62,743 bases of DNA from DASXVX01 sp036504075 (GTDB lineage: Bacteria > Bacillota > Sulfobacillia > Symbiobacteriales > Symbiobacteriaceae). A program made the translations under genes and the position numbers. Shown here one piece after another: positions 42,189 through 49,433 of this stretch. The stretch lies in the NCBI GenBank assembly GCA_036504075.1, contig DASXVX010000021.1, positions 1 through 62,743 on the forward strand, written 5' to 3'. Below the pieces are notes generated by a model that worked only from the letters and a program-made list of their open reading frames with translations, made no database searches and was not told the origin of the DNA. How positions within the stretch are numbered: the first letter of the stretch is position 1; each line of letters opens with the position of its first letter.

Positions 42189-42656
42189 CTATAGCTGCTG
42201 GCCCAGTTCCTCCCGTGCCTTGCGCACGGTAGTGACTGCCTTCTGTGATTCCAGGGCGACCCGCTCGATTTCGGGCTGGACCCGGGCAAAGAGTTCGTCG
42301 GCCCACTCCAGGGCGTTCTGCCGGATCTCGCGGGCCACGCGCTTGGCCTGGTCGATCAACTCGTCAGCCTGGGACTGCGCTTCCCTCGTGACGGCCGCCT
42401 CGCTGGTGAGGCGGACTGCCATCGACTGCGCTTCCCGCACGGTCTGCTCTGCATGCTCCCGCGCTTCGACCAGAATGGCCTCGCGCTCACGGGCGACGCG
42501 GTTCGCCTCCCGAATTTCCTGAGGCAGCGAGTCCCGCATCTCGTCCACGAGCGCCAGGAGCTCATCCGGGTCTATCAGTACCTTGCCGGTGAGCGGCACT
42601 TTCGTTGCCTGGCTGATGAGTTCTTCTAAGCGGTCAAGCAAGGCCATGATCTCCAC
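42189..42656 (-). CDS. Coiled-coil protein of unknown function
   Basis: A 155-residue, mostly helical soluble protein, EIMALLDRLEELISQATKVP at the N-terminus, then a short loop (LTGKVLIDPDELLALVDEMR) and a long heptad-rich coil (about 50-150) rich in Glu, Arg and Ala. The sequence resembles the stalk of ATP synthase subunit b and DivIVA-like coils, but it has no membrane segment or ATP synthase neighbours. The GTG at 42656 has GGGAGG eight bases upstream. Similar genes between coaD and ylbL occur in several Clostridia (recalled). Role unknown; a scaffold is possible. Confidence 0.7.
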   Translation of the reverse strand: MEIMALLDRLEELISQATKVPLTGKVLIDPDELLALVDEMRDSLPQEIREANRVAREREAILVEAREHAEQTVREAQSMAVRLTSEAAVTREAQSQADELIDQAKRVAREIRQNALEWADELFARVQPEIERVALESQKAVTTVRKAREELGQQL

Positions 42657-42700
42657 CGTGATAACCTCCCGAATAGCAACGATCTAAGCTGAGCTTTTCG

Positions 42701-43186
42701 CTACGAGCGTTGGCTGTACTTCTCGCGCATGCGCGCGGCGACCCCCGCCGGCACCAGGGATTCCACGTCCCGGCCAAAAGCGGCAATTTCCCGTACAATA
42801 CTGGAACTCAAATAGGAATACTCCTTGCGGCTCATGAGGAAAAACGTCTCAATATCGTCGGCCAGTTCCTTGTTGACCATGCCCATCTGCCACTCGTACT
42901 CGAAGTCCTGGATCGGGCGCAGCCCCTTTACGATCACCAGGGCGCCCCGGGCGCGGGCAAAGTCGACCAGGAGTCCGTCGGCGGTCGCCACGGTAACGCC
43001 CCGGATGTCCCGGGTGGACTCCCGCAGCATCGCCAGCCGCTCCTCCACGGTGAAAAGCGCCTGCTTGCGCGGGTTGGGCATGATCGCCACAATCACTTCG
43101 TCAAACGTGGTCGCGGCCCGCTGGATGATATCGAGATGTCCAAACGTCACGGGATCAAAACTTCCCGGACAGATTGCCTTCGTCAA
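42701..43186 (-). CDS. coaD: Phosphopantetheine adenylyltransferase
   Basis: Fourth step of coenzyme A synthesis. The 161-residue protein begins TKAICPGSFDPVTFGHLDII with the nucleotidyltransferase motif TFGH. It contains GLRPIQDFEYEWQMGMVNKE and the C-terminal YSYLSSSIVREIAAFGRDVE. It overlaps the rsmD stop by four bases, so the two are coupled. Confidence 0.97.
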   Translation of the reverse strand: MTKAICPGSFDPVTFGHLDIIQRAATTFDEVIVAIMPNPRKQALFTVEERLAMLRESTRDIRGVTVATADGLLVDFARARGALVIVKGLRPIQDFEYEWQMGMVNKELADDIETFFLMSRKEYSYLSSSIVREIAAFGRDVESLVPAGVAARMREKYSQRS

Positions 43187-43779
43187 TCGCCTTGCCTCCC
43201 GACCTGTGCGGTAGCGTTACCATACAGGGAAAGTACCGTTTCGCCAAAGATTAGTTCCCGAATGCGTGTCAAACCTCCTGCCTCCAAGAGGCCGGGGACG
43301 ACATCTGGTACCGGGTCCTTGTGATGGTGCTCGCAAATGACCCAGCCGCCATCTTTGAGCAGGCTATGCTGAACGATCTCCTGCAACGACTGGGGCACCA
43401 GTTCCTGACCGTACGGCGGGTCGACGAAAATCAGGTCGAACCGCCGGCCGCGGCGGCCGAGGTCCGCTGAAGCCGCCCGGGCATCCCGGCGAAGCAGTTC
43501 GGCTCGGTCCATCAGGCGGGTGTCGGTCAGATTCTCCGCCACCACTTTCAAGTGCGCCGTCGCGAGGTCGACAAAAACGCACCGCCGGGCGCCCCGGCTG
43601 AGCGCCTCAATACCGACGGCGCCGGACCCGGCAAACAGGTCCAAAAACTCGGCGTCGGCCACCCGGCCGCCCAGCACGTTGAACAGTGACTCTTTTACGC
43701 GGTCAGCCGTCGGCCGGATATCCCGCCCTTTGACGGTCTTGAGCGAATGCCCTTTGGCCGTTCCTGTGATCACACGCAA
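43183..43779 (-). CDS. rsmD: 16S rRNA (guanine-966-N2) methyltransferase
   Basis: SAM-dependent methyltransferase acting on G966 in the 30S P-site region. It begins RVITGTAKGHSLKTVKGRDI. Motif I is FLDLFAGSGAVGIEALSRGA, and the catalytic motif DPPY is in FDLIFVDPPYGQELVPQSLQ. The length of 198 residues is typical. The rsmD-coaD pair is near universal in Firmicutes. Confidence 0.96.
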   Translation of the reverse strand: MRVITGTAKGHSLKTVKGRDIRPTADRVKESLFNVLGGRVADAEFLDLFAGSGAVGIEALSRGARRCVFVDLATAHLKVVAENLTDTRLMDRAELLRRDARAASADLGRRGRRFDLIFVDPPYGQELVPQSLQEIVQHSLLKDGGWVICEHHHKDPVPDVVPGLLEAGGLTRIRELIFGETVLSLYGNATAQVGRQGD

Positions 43780-44162
43780 ATCTGGCTCACCTCTGCCTCA
43801 TGTTCCCACCCGGCGGGCGAATCATACGGCCTCCGGACGGCCCAAACCAAACATGCTGATCCGGGAGCGTTTCCCCGCGGCCACCATAGAGTATTTTACC
43901 TGAGAAAGGGCGGCCCCTGCATAAAGGGTCGCCCTTTCTTCCATTCTAAAGAGAGCAGGAGCCAGAGTCCACAGTGGGCGAGACGCGCCCCCTGCCGTTG
44001 GATACGAGCGGGAGGAGTTTCGCACCCTTCCGACGGCTCTTCCTCCGTTTCATCTCCTCTCCCACTCTACGGACAGCGCCGCCGGCGCTGTCCGCCTTCT
44101 CGCGGCAACCGGAGGTTGTCCGCCGACGCAACCGGAGGTTGTCCGCCGACGCAACCGTCGCC
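43780..44162. other. 383-base gene-free region between the SLH gene and rsmD
   Basis: No gene is supported. It holds a hairpin with arms at 43903-43915 and 43925-43938, GAAAGGGCG and CGCCCTTTC, which on the minus strand lies between the SLH gene and rsmD. It also holds two and a half tandem 23-bp repeats near the SLH stop (44105-44160), each containing CAACC-GGA-GGTTG. The rsmD promoter probably lies near 43860-43900, where ACTCTATGG and TAAAATACTC occur, but I cannot define it. Confidence 0.7.
44105..44160. repeat. Tandem 23-bp repeat with hairpin cores
   Basis: Two identical 23-bp copies (44105-44127 and 44128-44150) and a partial third (44151-44160). Each core is CAACC-GGA-GGTTG, a 5-bp stem with three-base loop. 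It begins three bases after the SLH stop on the minus strand, so it may act in mRNA 3' end formation. Confidence 0.85.
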
Positions 44163-45263
44163 TCAGGGAAGCACGTACACTTTGCGCGGCTGCATCCCGA
44201 ACAGCAGTGCCGCAGAGTGGTAGTCGAAGGTGAACAGGTCGACCCGATTGCCCTTGATGGCGCCGCCGATGTCAGCCGCCACAGCGTAGCCGTAGCCTTC
44301 CACATAGAGCAGGCGGCCCAGCGGGACCACGCTGGGGTCGACGGCCACCGTGCCCATCCGGACGATCAAGCCGGTATAGGTCACCCAGCCCACGCCCGGC
44401 TCTCCGGTGGTGTACTCCGATGCGGTCATGTCGATGGCCTGCTTGTAGACGATCTTATGGCCATCCACCGTGGCGGTCTGCAGACCCTCGGCGGCCAGCA
44501 GGATGCGGCTGATGACCGCCGCCGCTTCGGCCCGGGTGGTGACCCGCTGCGGCCGAAGCGTGCCGTCGCCGTAGCCCGACATGATGCCGCTCTTCAGAGC
44601 CAGCGCCATCGCCGGCTGGGCCGAGTAAGCGACCTGGTCTCGATCGCTGAACGGCTTCAACCGGGTGTTGATCTCCTCCCAGCCCAGGTTGGCAGCCTCC
44701 CAGCGGCGGCCCAAAGCCCGGATGATCACGGCGAACAGTTCCTGCCGGGTGACCTGGCCTTCCGGAGCCAGTTTATCCTCGCCCTGCAGATCGGCAATCG
44801 CCATGCGGTAGGCCATCTCGGCCTGCGGAGCATACCAGGCCCAGCAGGGGACATCGAGGAACTGCCCGCGGCAGGCGGCGCCGGTGTCGACTTTCCGAGC
44901 CGTCAGCACCATCTTGAACAGTTCAGCCCGGCGAATCGGTTCGTCGGGACGGAACCGGCCGGTGGGATCGAAGGCAAGCACCCCCGCCCCTCGCAGGGTC
45001 ATGACCATCGGATAGGCCCAGTGCGACTGGGGCAGGTCCGAATATCCGGCCGCTGCAGTTGGGCCAGGCTGGCTCGTCGACCCCGAAGTCGGGACTGACG
45101 GAGTGGTCGTGGCCGGGGCCGGTGTCGTGGCCGGTGCCGGTGCCGGTGTCGTGGCCGGCGTCGGCGGCGTGGACGGGGTTTCGCCAGTGGCGGCTGCAGT
45201 TGGCAGTACCAGCCCCGTTAGCAGCAGGCAGACTGCCGTGGCGCGTAAGATTCCTCTATGCAT
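44163..45263 (-). CDS. SLH-domain and 3D-domain cell-wall protein
   Basis: An exported protein of 366 residues. The signal peptide (HRGILRATAVCLLLTGLVLP) ends near TAAA. A Thr/Pro/Ala linker (about 28-70) leads to two to three SLH repeats that bind pyruvylated wall polymers (LPQSHWAYPMVMTLRGAGVL, RFRPDEPIRRAELFKMVLTA, GTLRPQRVTTRAEAAAVISR). The C-terminal 3D domain (VAVDPSVVPLGRLLYVEGYG, AADIGGAIKGNRVDLF) has Asp residues as in lytic transglycosylases and MltA-like proteins. The family acts on peptidoglycan, sometimes in spore germination. The ATG at 45263 has AAGGAGGG upstream. Confidence 0.92.
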   Translation of the reverse strand: MHRGILRATAVCLLLTGLVLPTAAATGETPSTPPTPATTPAPAPATTPAPATTTPSVPTSGSTSQPGPTAAAGYSDLPQSHWAYPMVMTLRGAGVLAFDPTGRFRPDEPIRRAELFKMVLTARKVDTGAACRGQFLDVPCWAWYAPQAEMAYRMAIADLQGEDKLAPEGQVTRQELFAVIIRALGRRWEAANLGWEEINTRLKPFSDRDQVAYSAQPAMALALKSGIMSGYGDGTLRPQRVTTRAEAAAVISRILLAAEGLQTATVDGHKIVYKQAIDMTASEYTTGEPGVGWVTYTGLIVRMGTVAVDPSVVPLGRLLYVEGYGYAVAADIGGAIKGNRVDLFTFDYHSAALLFGMQPRKVYVLP

Positions 45264-45370
45264 GGGTCCCTCCTTGTGCGCTGCAGTATGGCTGCGACAT
45301 TCGTCCCAATGCCGCCATTTTCCTGCCGACACTTCCAGCGGAAACCCCACAAACGGTACCACGTCAACCT

Positions 45371-46447
45371 TCAGGGTTCAGTAATTACCCGACAGTGGAA
45401 AAGCCGTTCAACGATGGGACGCCGGCCGGAGCGGCCGGCCCCGTTGCCAAAGATGGCGTATTCCCGCGTGAAGACTTCCACCGGACCCCGCCGCTCCATA
45501 GCCGCCAGAATCGCCGCATCCGGCACGATTCCTTCATTATTGTAGGAGAGCAAGATGTGCCCTGCCCGCGCCTGGCCGATTAGCCGCTGCAAGTACTCGC
45601 CGGCAGCCCGTTTGGTGCTGTAAGGGCTTTTCAGCTCCCCCCGGGGGAACTTGCGGGTCTTGCCGAACAACTCCGGCTTCTCCCAGCGGGCGATGTTCTC
45701 CAGCACGTGGTAGTTGTCCACATACTGCCGGTTGTTGTACGGTGGGTCGAGGTAGAGCACGTCCCACTGGCCGGTCTCCACCAGCCGGCCGGCGTCGGCG
45801 CAGAGCACGGCCGACCGGCCCGTCTCCACTGGCTGCGGCAGGCCGAGCGCCAGCGGCCGGTAGACCATGGCGTCCACCCGGTGGACCCCCTCGGCCGAGT
45901 ACGGTTCAGAACCCAGGTGCTTAAGATAGGCGTCATACTGCCCGCAGGTGTTGGCCACCTTGTCGGCGGCGTAAATGAGGCTGGTGAGCAGCACCGCCTC
46001 CTCCTGCGGGGAGATGAACCCGCCGGCAGACCAACGGGCAATGGTCTCCCGGATGGCGTCAATGCGTCCGGCGTTCGCCGGCGTGAAATACGTGCCGCCG
46101 AACCAGCGGTGGCAGTAGCCCGCCTCCGGCGGCAGCGCGTTCAACTCGCAAAGGAGGCTCTCGGCACGCGCCCAGTCCAGTTCGCCGGGGCGCCCGCCCA
46201 TGAAGCAGCGGAGGGCGACCCAGTTGTGGTAGAGCGTGTCGGCAGCGGTGACGGCCAACCCCTGCTCGGCGAAGTGATACGCCACCACGCCGGTGCCAGC
46301 GAACAGGTCACCGAAGCTCCGGGCGCCGGGCGCCCGGGCGGCGACCACCTCGGCGATGAAGTCCAGCAAGTGGTGCTTACAGCCGATATATTTGCGATTC
46401 TGCACGTAAACCGGTTTCAACCTGGACAATACCTGCGGCAGCGCCAC
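45371..46447 (-). CDS. DNA adenine methylase, D12 class
   Basis: A 358-residue N6-adenine DNA methyltransferase of the Dam/D12 type. N-terminal motif X/I: NRKYIGCKHHLLDFIAEVVA and FGDLFAGTGVVAYHFAEQGL. Catalytic motif IV: WDVLYLDPPYNNRQYVDNYH (DPPY). The region between (about 110-225) is a target-recognition domain. The C-terminal part has HILLSYNNEGIVPDAAILAA. GTG 46447. It follows a second methyltransferase gene by 13 bases, so the pair is co-transcribed. No restriction endonuclease is nearby; the target sequence cannot be read from the protein. Confidence 0.9.
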   Translation of the reverse strand: MALPQVLSRLKPVYVQNRKYIGCKHHLLDFIAEVVAARAPGARSFGDLFAGTGVVAYHFAEQGLAVTAADTLYHNWVALRCFMGGRPGELDWARAESLLCELNALPPEAGYCHRWFGGTYFTPANAGRIDAIRETIARWSAGGFISPQEEAVLLTSLIYAADKVANTCGQYDAYLKHLGSEPYSAEGVHRVDAMVYRPLALGLPQPVETGRSAVLCADAGRLVETGQWDVLYLDPPYNNRQYVDNYHVLENIARWEKPELFGKTRKFPRGELKSPYSTKRAAGEYLQRLIGQARAGHILLSYNNEGIVPDAAILAAMERRGPVEVFTREYAIFGNGAGRSGRRPIVERLFHCRVITEP

Positions 46448-46460
46448 GCCCGTTCACCCC

Positions 46461-47378
46461 CTACTGGTTCCGAAAGACGAGGATGGACTGATGGACCATG
46501 CTGGGGATGAACTCGTAGCGATAGCCGTAGACGTTCAGCTTCTTGCTGACGTCGTACCAGATCAGGTTCGCTTTCATAACCAGCCCCAGGTTCTCCAGCA
46601 CGCCCGCCAGATACGCGGATAGCGGGTGGTAGCGCCCGGAGTGGTACATATCGCCGATAAAGACGACGACGTAGGCCCGCGGCTTCAAATGCCGCCGGGC
46701 CTGGGAAAACACTTCGGCCAGCATCGCGAGCCACTCGTCCAGCCCGCCGGTGCCAACCGACGCCGGGGGCGCCGGCGCCTCCGTGCCGGCTTCGTTCTCA
46801 GCCGCGGCAAAGGTATTCAGCTTCGACCGCCGCCGCTCGTGCGCTTCGCCGCCGGCCCGTTTGAACTTGCCGGTGGAGCGGCGGCGCCGGTCCATGTCGA
46901 AGTAAGGCACATCGGTCAGGAGGAGATCGAACGGGCCGTTCTCCGTCAGGTCAGGCAGGACCAACCGGCTGTCACCGCAGATGACCGGCTGCTCCGGCAC
47001 CCGCTCCCGCCGGCAGACCTCCTGGTAAATTTCCAGCCAGCGCGGGTTCAACTCGATGCCCAGCGCTTCACGGCCCACTATGGACGCGCCCAGCAGCGTG
47101 CCGCCCACCCCGGCGAAGGGGTCGAGCACCCGCTGGCCGGTTTTCGTAAATGTACGGATCAGTTCCGCGCAAAGTTCCGGCGGCTTCTGCCCGCCATGCT
47201 CGCTCCGCAGTGCGTGCTGAAACGACGGCGGATAGGCCTTGTTGATCACCGAGCGGGTGCTGAAGACCCACTCTTTCCCCGTCAGGTCGTTCAGCCGGTT
47301 GCCGGTGTGGTAAATGCCCCGCTCGCCCATGTCAATGTGGTAGGGCGCCAGAGAGGGGGTTTTCGTCGGCTGGGCCAA
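46461..47378 (-). CDS. N4/N6 DNA methyltransferase with DVPY motif
   Basis: A 305-residue DNA methyltransferase. Motif X/I region: QKPPELCAELIRTFTKTGQR, then VLDPFAGVGGTLLGASIVGR (about 84-103), ending GIELNP. Catalytic motif IV is FDLLLTDVPYFDMDRRRRST (about 150-169), with Val replacing the usual first Pro of DPPY. A basic loop and a C-terminal half follow (LKPRAYVVVFIGDMYHSGRY, FIPSMVHQSILVFRNQ). Motif I precedes IV, unlike classical beta-class enzymes whose C-terminal half it resembles. The start is TTG with GGGAGGTG upstream. It leads the pair with the D12 enzyme behind a promoter full of CAATG boxes. It may be active or a degenerate motif; unknown. Confidence 0.82.
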   Translation of the reverse strand: MAQPTKTPSLAPYHIDMGERGIYHTGNRLNDLTGKEWVFSTRSVINKAYPPSFQHALRSEHGGQKPPELCAELIRTFTKTGQRVLDPFAGVGGTLLGASIVGREALGIELNPRWLEIYQEVCRRERVPEQPVICGDSRLVLPDLTENGPFDLLLTDVPYFDMDRRRRSTGKFKRAGGEAHERRRSKLNTFAAAENEAGTEAPAPPASVGTGGLDEWLAMLAEVFSQARRHLKPRAYVVVFIGDMYHSGRYHPLSAYLAGVLENLGLVMKANLIWYDVSKKLNVYGYRYEFIPSMVHQSILVFRNQ

Positions 47379-47608
47379 AAAGAAGCACCTCCCGTGCCAG
47401 GAGTTCGCCTGGGGCGGATTGCCACCGCTGCAATGAACTGCAATGGACAGGCATTATCACTATACCCCGAAAGTGCATCAATGGCAAGATATCCAATGGA
47501 TTGGCAATGACCCATTGGATTGCGGCCACGCCATTGCATTGCAGATACCTGTAGGTATGGCACCGCCTTCAAGGGGGAGACTATGGCGCGAGACTGGCGA
47601 TTGACGAG
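47379..47608. promoter_or_regulatory. Divergent control region with CAATG/CATTG array
   Basis: Separates the methyltransferase pair (minus) from gpr (plus). It holds eight CAATG or CATTG pentamers at 47431, 47441, 47479, 47494, 47505, 47513, 47532 and 47537 within 111 bases. The extended forms include CAATGG and CCATTG. They overlap a vegetative promoter at 47459-47487. Such clustering suggests binding sites for a regulator or for the methyltransferases themselves. Confidence 0.6.
47459..47487 (-). promoter_or_regulatory. Probable sigma-A promoter of the methyltransferase pair
   Basis: On the minus strand, TTGCCA (47482-47487) and TATAGT (47459-47464) are 17 bases apart. CAATGG at 47479-47484 overlaps the -35, and another lies just downstream of the -10. 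Confidence 0.72.
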
Positions 47609-48589
47609 GTGAACCCGGTGGATCAGCCCGATCGTTTCAGCCCCTATACCGACCTGGCCGTCGAGGCGACGGCCGCCCTGCGTGGTGAAGCGCATCGCGA
47701 GTTTCCCGGCATCCGGATGCACGACGAGCAGCACGATGCGGCCACGGTTTCCTGGGTGGAGGTCTTCTCCCCGGAAGGCGAGAAGGCCGTTGGCAAGGTG
47801 ATGGGCAATTACATCACCATCGACTCCCCGCAACTCCGGCGCCGCAACCGCCAATTGCAAAAGCAGGTAGGCGAGATCCTGACGGAGCAGTTGGCGAAGG
47901 TGTTGAACCTGACCGAGACCAGCAGTGTGCTGGTGGTCGGCCTGGGCAACTGGAACGCCACACCGGACGCCCTGGGACCCCGGGTGGTCAGCAAGCTCCT
48001 GGTGACCCGACACCTCAAAGACTATGTGCCGACCGATGTGGCCGGCGGCCTCCGGTCCGTGGCGGCAATCTCGCCGGGAGTGCTGGGCATCACCGGCATC
48101 GAGACGGCGGAAATCATCCAGGGGATCGTGGAGCGAATCAAACCCGACTGCGTCATCACCATCGACGCGCTGGCGGCCCGGTCGGTGGAGCGCATCGGCA
48201 CGACCATCCAGATTGCCGACTCGGGAATTTCGCCCGGCTCAGGGATTGGCAGCGGCCGCAAGGCGTTGAACAAAGAGACCATGGGCATCCCAGTTTTTGC
48301 AGTAGGTGTCCCGACGGTCGTCCATGCCGCCACCATCGCCCACGACGCCATGGAGGCGCTGGAGAAACAGTACAAGGGGCAGAAGGCGTTCTTCCAGCTC
48401 TTCTCCACGCCCGGGGAGCGGCGCCAAATGGTGAGCTCGGTGCTAAACCCCGCCGTGGGCGAACTGGTGGTAACGCCCAAAGAAGTGGACGATCTGATCG
48501 ACGACATGGCCAAGGTGATTGCCGGCTCCCTGAACGCCGTGCTGCACACCAGCATCACGGCCCAGGACCTCCTGACCTATATCAACTAA
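47609..48589 (+). CDS. gpr: Spore germination endopeptidase GPR
   Basis: Aspartic-type protease that degrades alpha/beta SASPs during germination. The product is about 326 residues; after an N-terminal propeptide the mature start region YTDLAVEATAALRGEA resembles the autoprocessing site of Bacillus GPR. Conserved blocks include SSVLVVGLGNWNATPDALGP, ISPGVLGITGIETAEIIQGI, PDCVITIDALAARSVERIGT and ISPGSGIGSGRKALNKETMG. The GTG at 47609 is listed; GTG 47618 with GAGGTG upstream may be the true start. Its SASP substrates lie convergent 180 bases away. Confidence 0.96.
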   Translation: MNPVDQPDRFSPYTDLAVEATAALRGEAHREFPGIRMHDEQHDAATVSWVEVFSPEGEKAVGKVMGNYITIDSPQLRRRNRQLQKQVGEILTEQLAKVLNLTETSSVLVVGLGNWNATPDALGPRVVSKLLVTRHLKDYVPTDVAGGLRSVAAISPGVLGITGIETAEIIQGIVERIKPDCVITIDALAARSVERIGTTIQIADSGISPGSGIGSGRKALNKETMGIPVFAVGVPTVVHAATIAHDAMEALEKQYKGQKAFFQLFSTPGERRQMVSSVLNPAVGELVVTPKEVDDLIDDMAKVIAGSLNAVLHTSITAQDLLTYIN

Positions 48590-48626
48590 GCCAGAAGGGT
48601 ACTCCGCACGGGAGTACCCTTCTGGC
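48590..48626 (+). terminator. Long perfect hairpin ending gpr
   Basis: GCCAGAAGGGTACTCC and GGAGTACCCTTCTGGC form a perfect 16-bp stem with a five-base loop, starting one base after the gpr stop. No T tract follows, so it is an I-shaped or processing structure. Confidence 0.8.
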
Positions 48627-48627
48627 C

Positions 48628-48648
48628 GCGACTGACGGAGTCAGTCGC
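48628..48648. repeat. Palindromic repeat, copy 1
   Basis: A 21-base palindrome: arms GCGACTGAC and GTCAGTCGC around GGA. Two further copies are at 48694-48714 and 50399-50419. Confidence 0.9.
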
Positions 48649-48693
48649 GTTGCCTCCCGCCTTTTGCTCCGCAAAAGTCTGCCGGCCGCTTCG

Positions 48694-48714
48694 GCGACTG
48701 ACGGAGTCAGTCGC
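48694..48714. repeat. Palindromic repeat, copy 2
   Basis: Identical to the copy at 48628-48648 across all 21 bases. Between the two lies another hairpin with a three-base loop, CTTTTGC-TCC-GCAAAAG (48661-48677). Confidence 0.9.
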
Positions 48715-48718
48715 GGAG

Positions 48719-48748
48719 AGGGACAGAGCCCGCTTGCGCCCTGTCCCT
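48719..48748 (-). terminator. Hairpin downstream of the first SASP gene
   Basis: AGGGACAG and CTGTCCCT form an 8-bp stem around a GC-rich loop, 18 bases past the SASP stop on the minus strand. It has no T tract. Confidence 0.5.
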
Positions 48749-48766
48749 CATCTTGTGGTGGCGACC

Positions 48767-49141
48767 CTAGAGAGTGCCGCCGGAGTTGCCGCCCAGCTGC
48801 GACTCAGCCAGGGCGATCATTTTCTTGACCATGTAGCCGCCGACGGATCCGTTGACCCGGCTGGGCAGGTCACCCTTGTACTGCTGCTGGTAATTCTGAA
48901 TGCCCAGTTCCGCCGCAGTCTCGTTTTTCAGCTGCTGGAGCGCTTGCCGGGCGTCGTTGATCAGGTAATCATTGTTGCGGCTACCACCGCCGCCGCCCCC
49001 ACCGCCGCCCGATGTGGTCGTAGCGGCCGTCCCGGTGGTAGCTGCCGTACTTGGCGTTACCGCGGGTACGGTGATCCCCGTGGCGTTGGTTCCCACAGCC
49101 GAAGCGCCAAAACCCGTGTTACCCGGGAAAACGTTGGCCAT
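48767..49141 (-). CDS. Alpha/beta-type SASP with long N-terminal extension
   Basis: Spore DNA-protecting small acid-soluble protein. The C-terminal 70 residues are a typical alpha/beta SASP: NDARQALQQLKNETAAELGI (with the GPR cleavage-type site AELGI) and KGDLPSRVNGSVGGYMVKKM. In front is an unusual 55-residue extension rich in Thr, Ala and Gly, with nine consecutive Gly codons before SRNNDYLIN. The ATG at 49141 has AGGAGG upstream, so the extension is likely translated. It lies 26 bases after a second SASP gene, with which it shares much of its sequence, and is convergent with gpr. Confidence 0.92.
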   Translation of the reverse strand: MANVFPGNTGFGASAVGTNATGITVPAVTPSTAATTGTAATTTSGGGGGGGGGSRNNDYLINDARQALQQLKNETAAELGIQNYQQQYKGDLPSRVNGSVGGYMVKKMIALAESQLGGNSGGTL

Positions 49142-49167
49142 GTTCTGAACCTCCTAACCGATTAGGA

Positions 49168-49398
49168 CTACAGCGTGCCACCGGCGTTGCCGCTCAACTG
49201 CGACTCAGCGAGGGCGATCATCTTCTTGACCATGTAGCCGCCAACGGACCCGTTTACCCGGCTGGGCAGGTCGCCCTTGTACTGGCCCTGGTAGTTCTGA
49301 ATCCCGAGTTCGGAAGCGGTCTCGTTCTTCAGCTGCTGGAGCGCGTTCTGGGCGTTGTTGATCAGGTAACCGTTGTTGTTATTGTTGCCACCAGCCAT
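49168..49398 (-). CDS. Alpha/beta-type small acid-soluble spore protein
   Basis: A 76-residue SASP. It starts AGGNNNNNGYLINNAQNALQ, then QLKNETASELGIQNYQGQYK with the GPR-type cleavage site, and KGDLPSRVNGSVGGYMVKKM that binds DNA. ATG 49398 has AAGGAGGG upstream; a longer reading to 49479 lacks family features. A sigma-G-like promoter lies at 49434-49463. It leads a tandem pair with the longer SASP, probably from duplication. Confidence 0.94.
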   Translation of the reverse strand: MAGGNNNNNGYLINNAQNALQQLKNETASELGIQNYQGQYKGDLPSRVNGSVGGYMVKKMIALAESQLSGNAGGTL

Positions 49399-49433
49399 GT
49401 GCTTGAGTGCCCTCCTTGTTATGTCGTTGGCAT

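Noticed and set aside
47545..47608. Forespore promoter in front of gpr
   Set aside because: GTATG resembles a -35, but no acceptable CATNNTA lies 17-18 bases downstream; left undefined.
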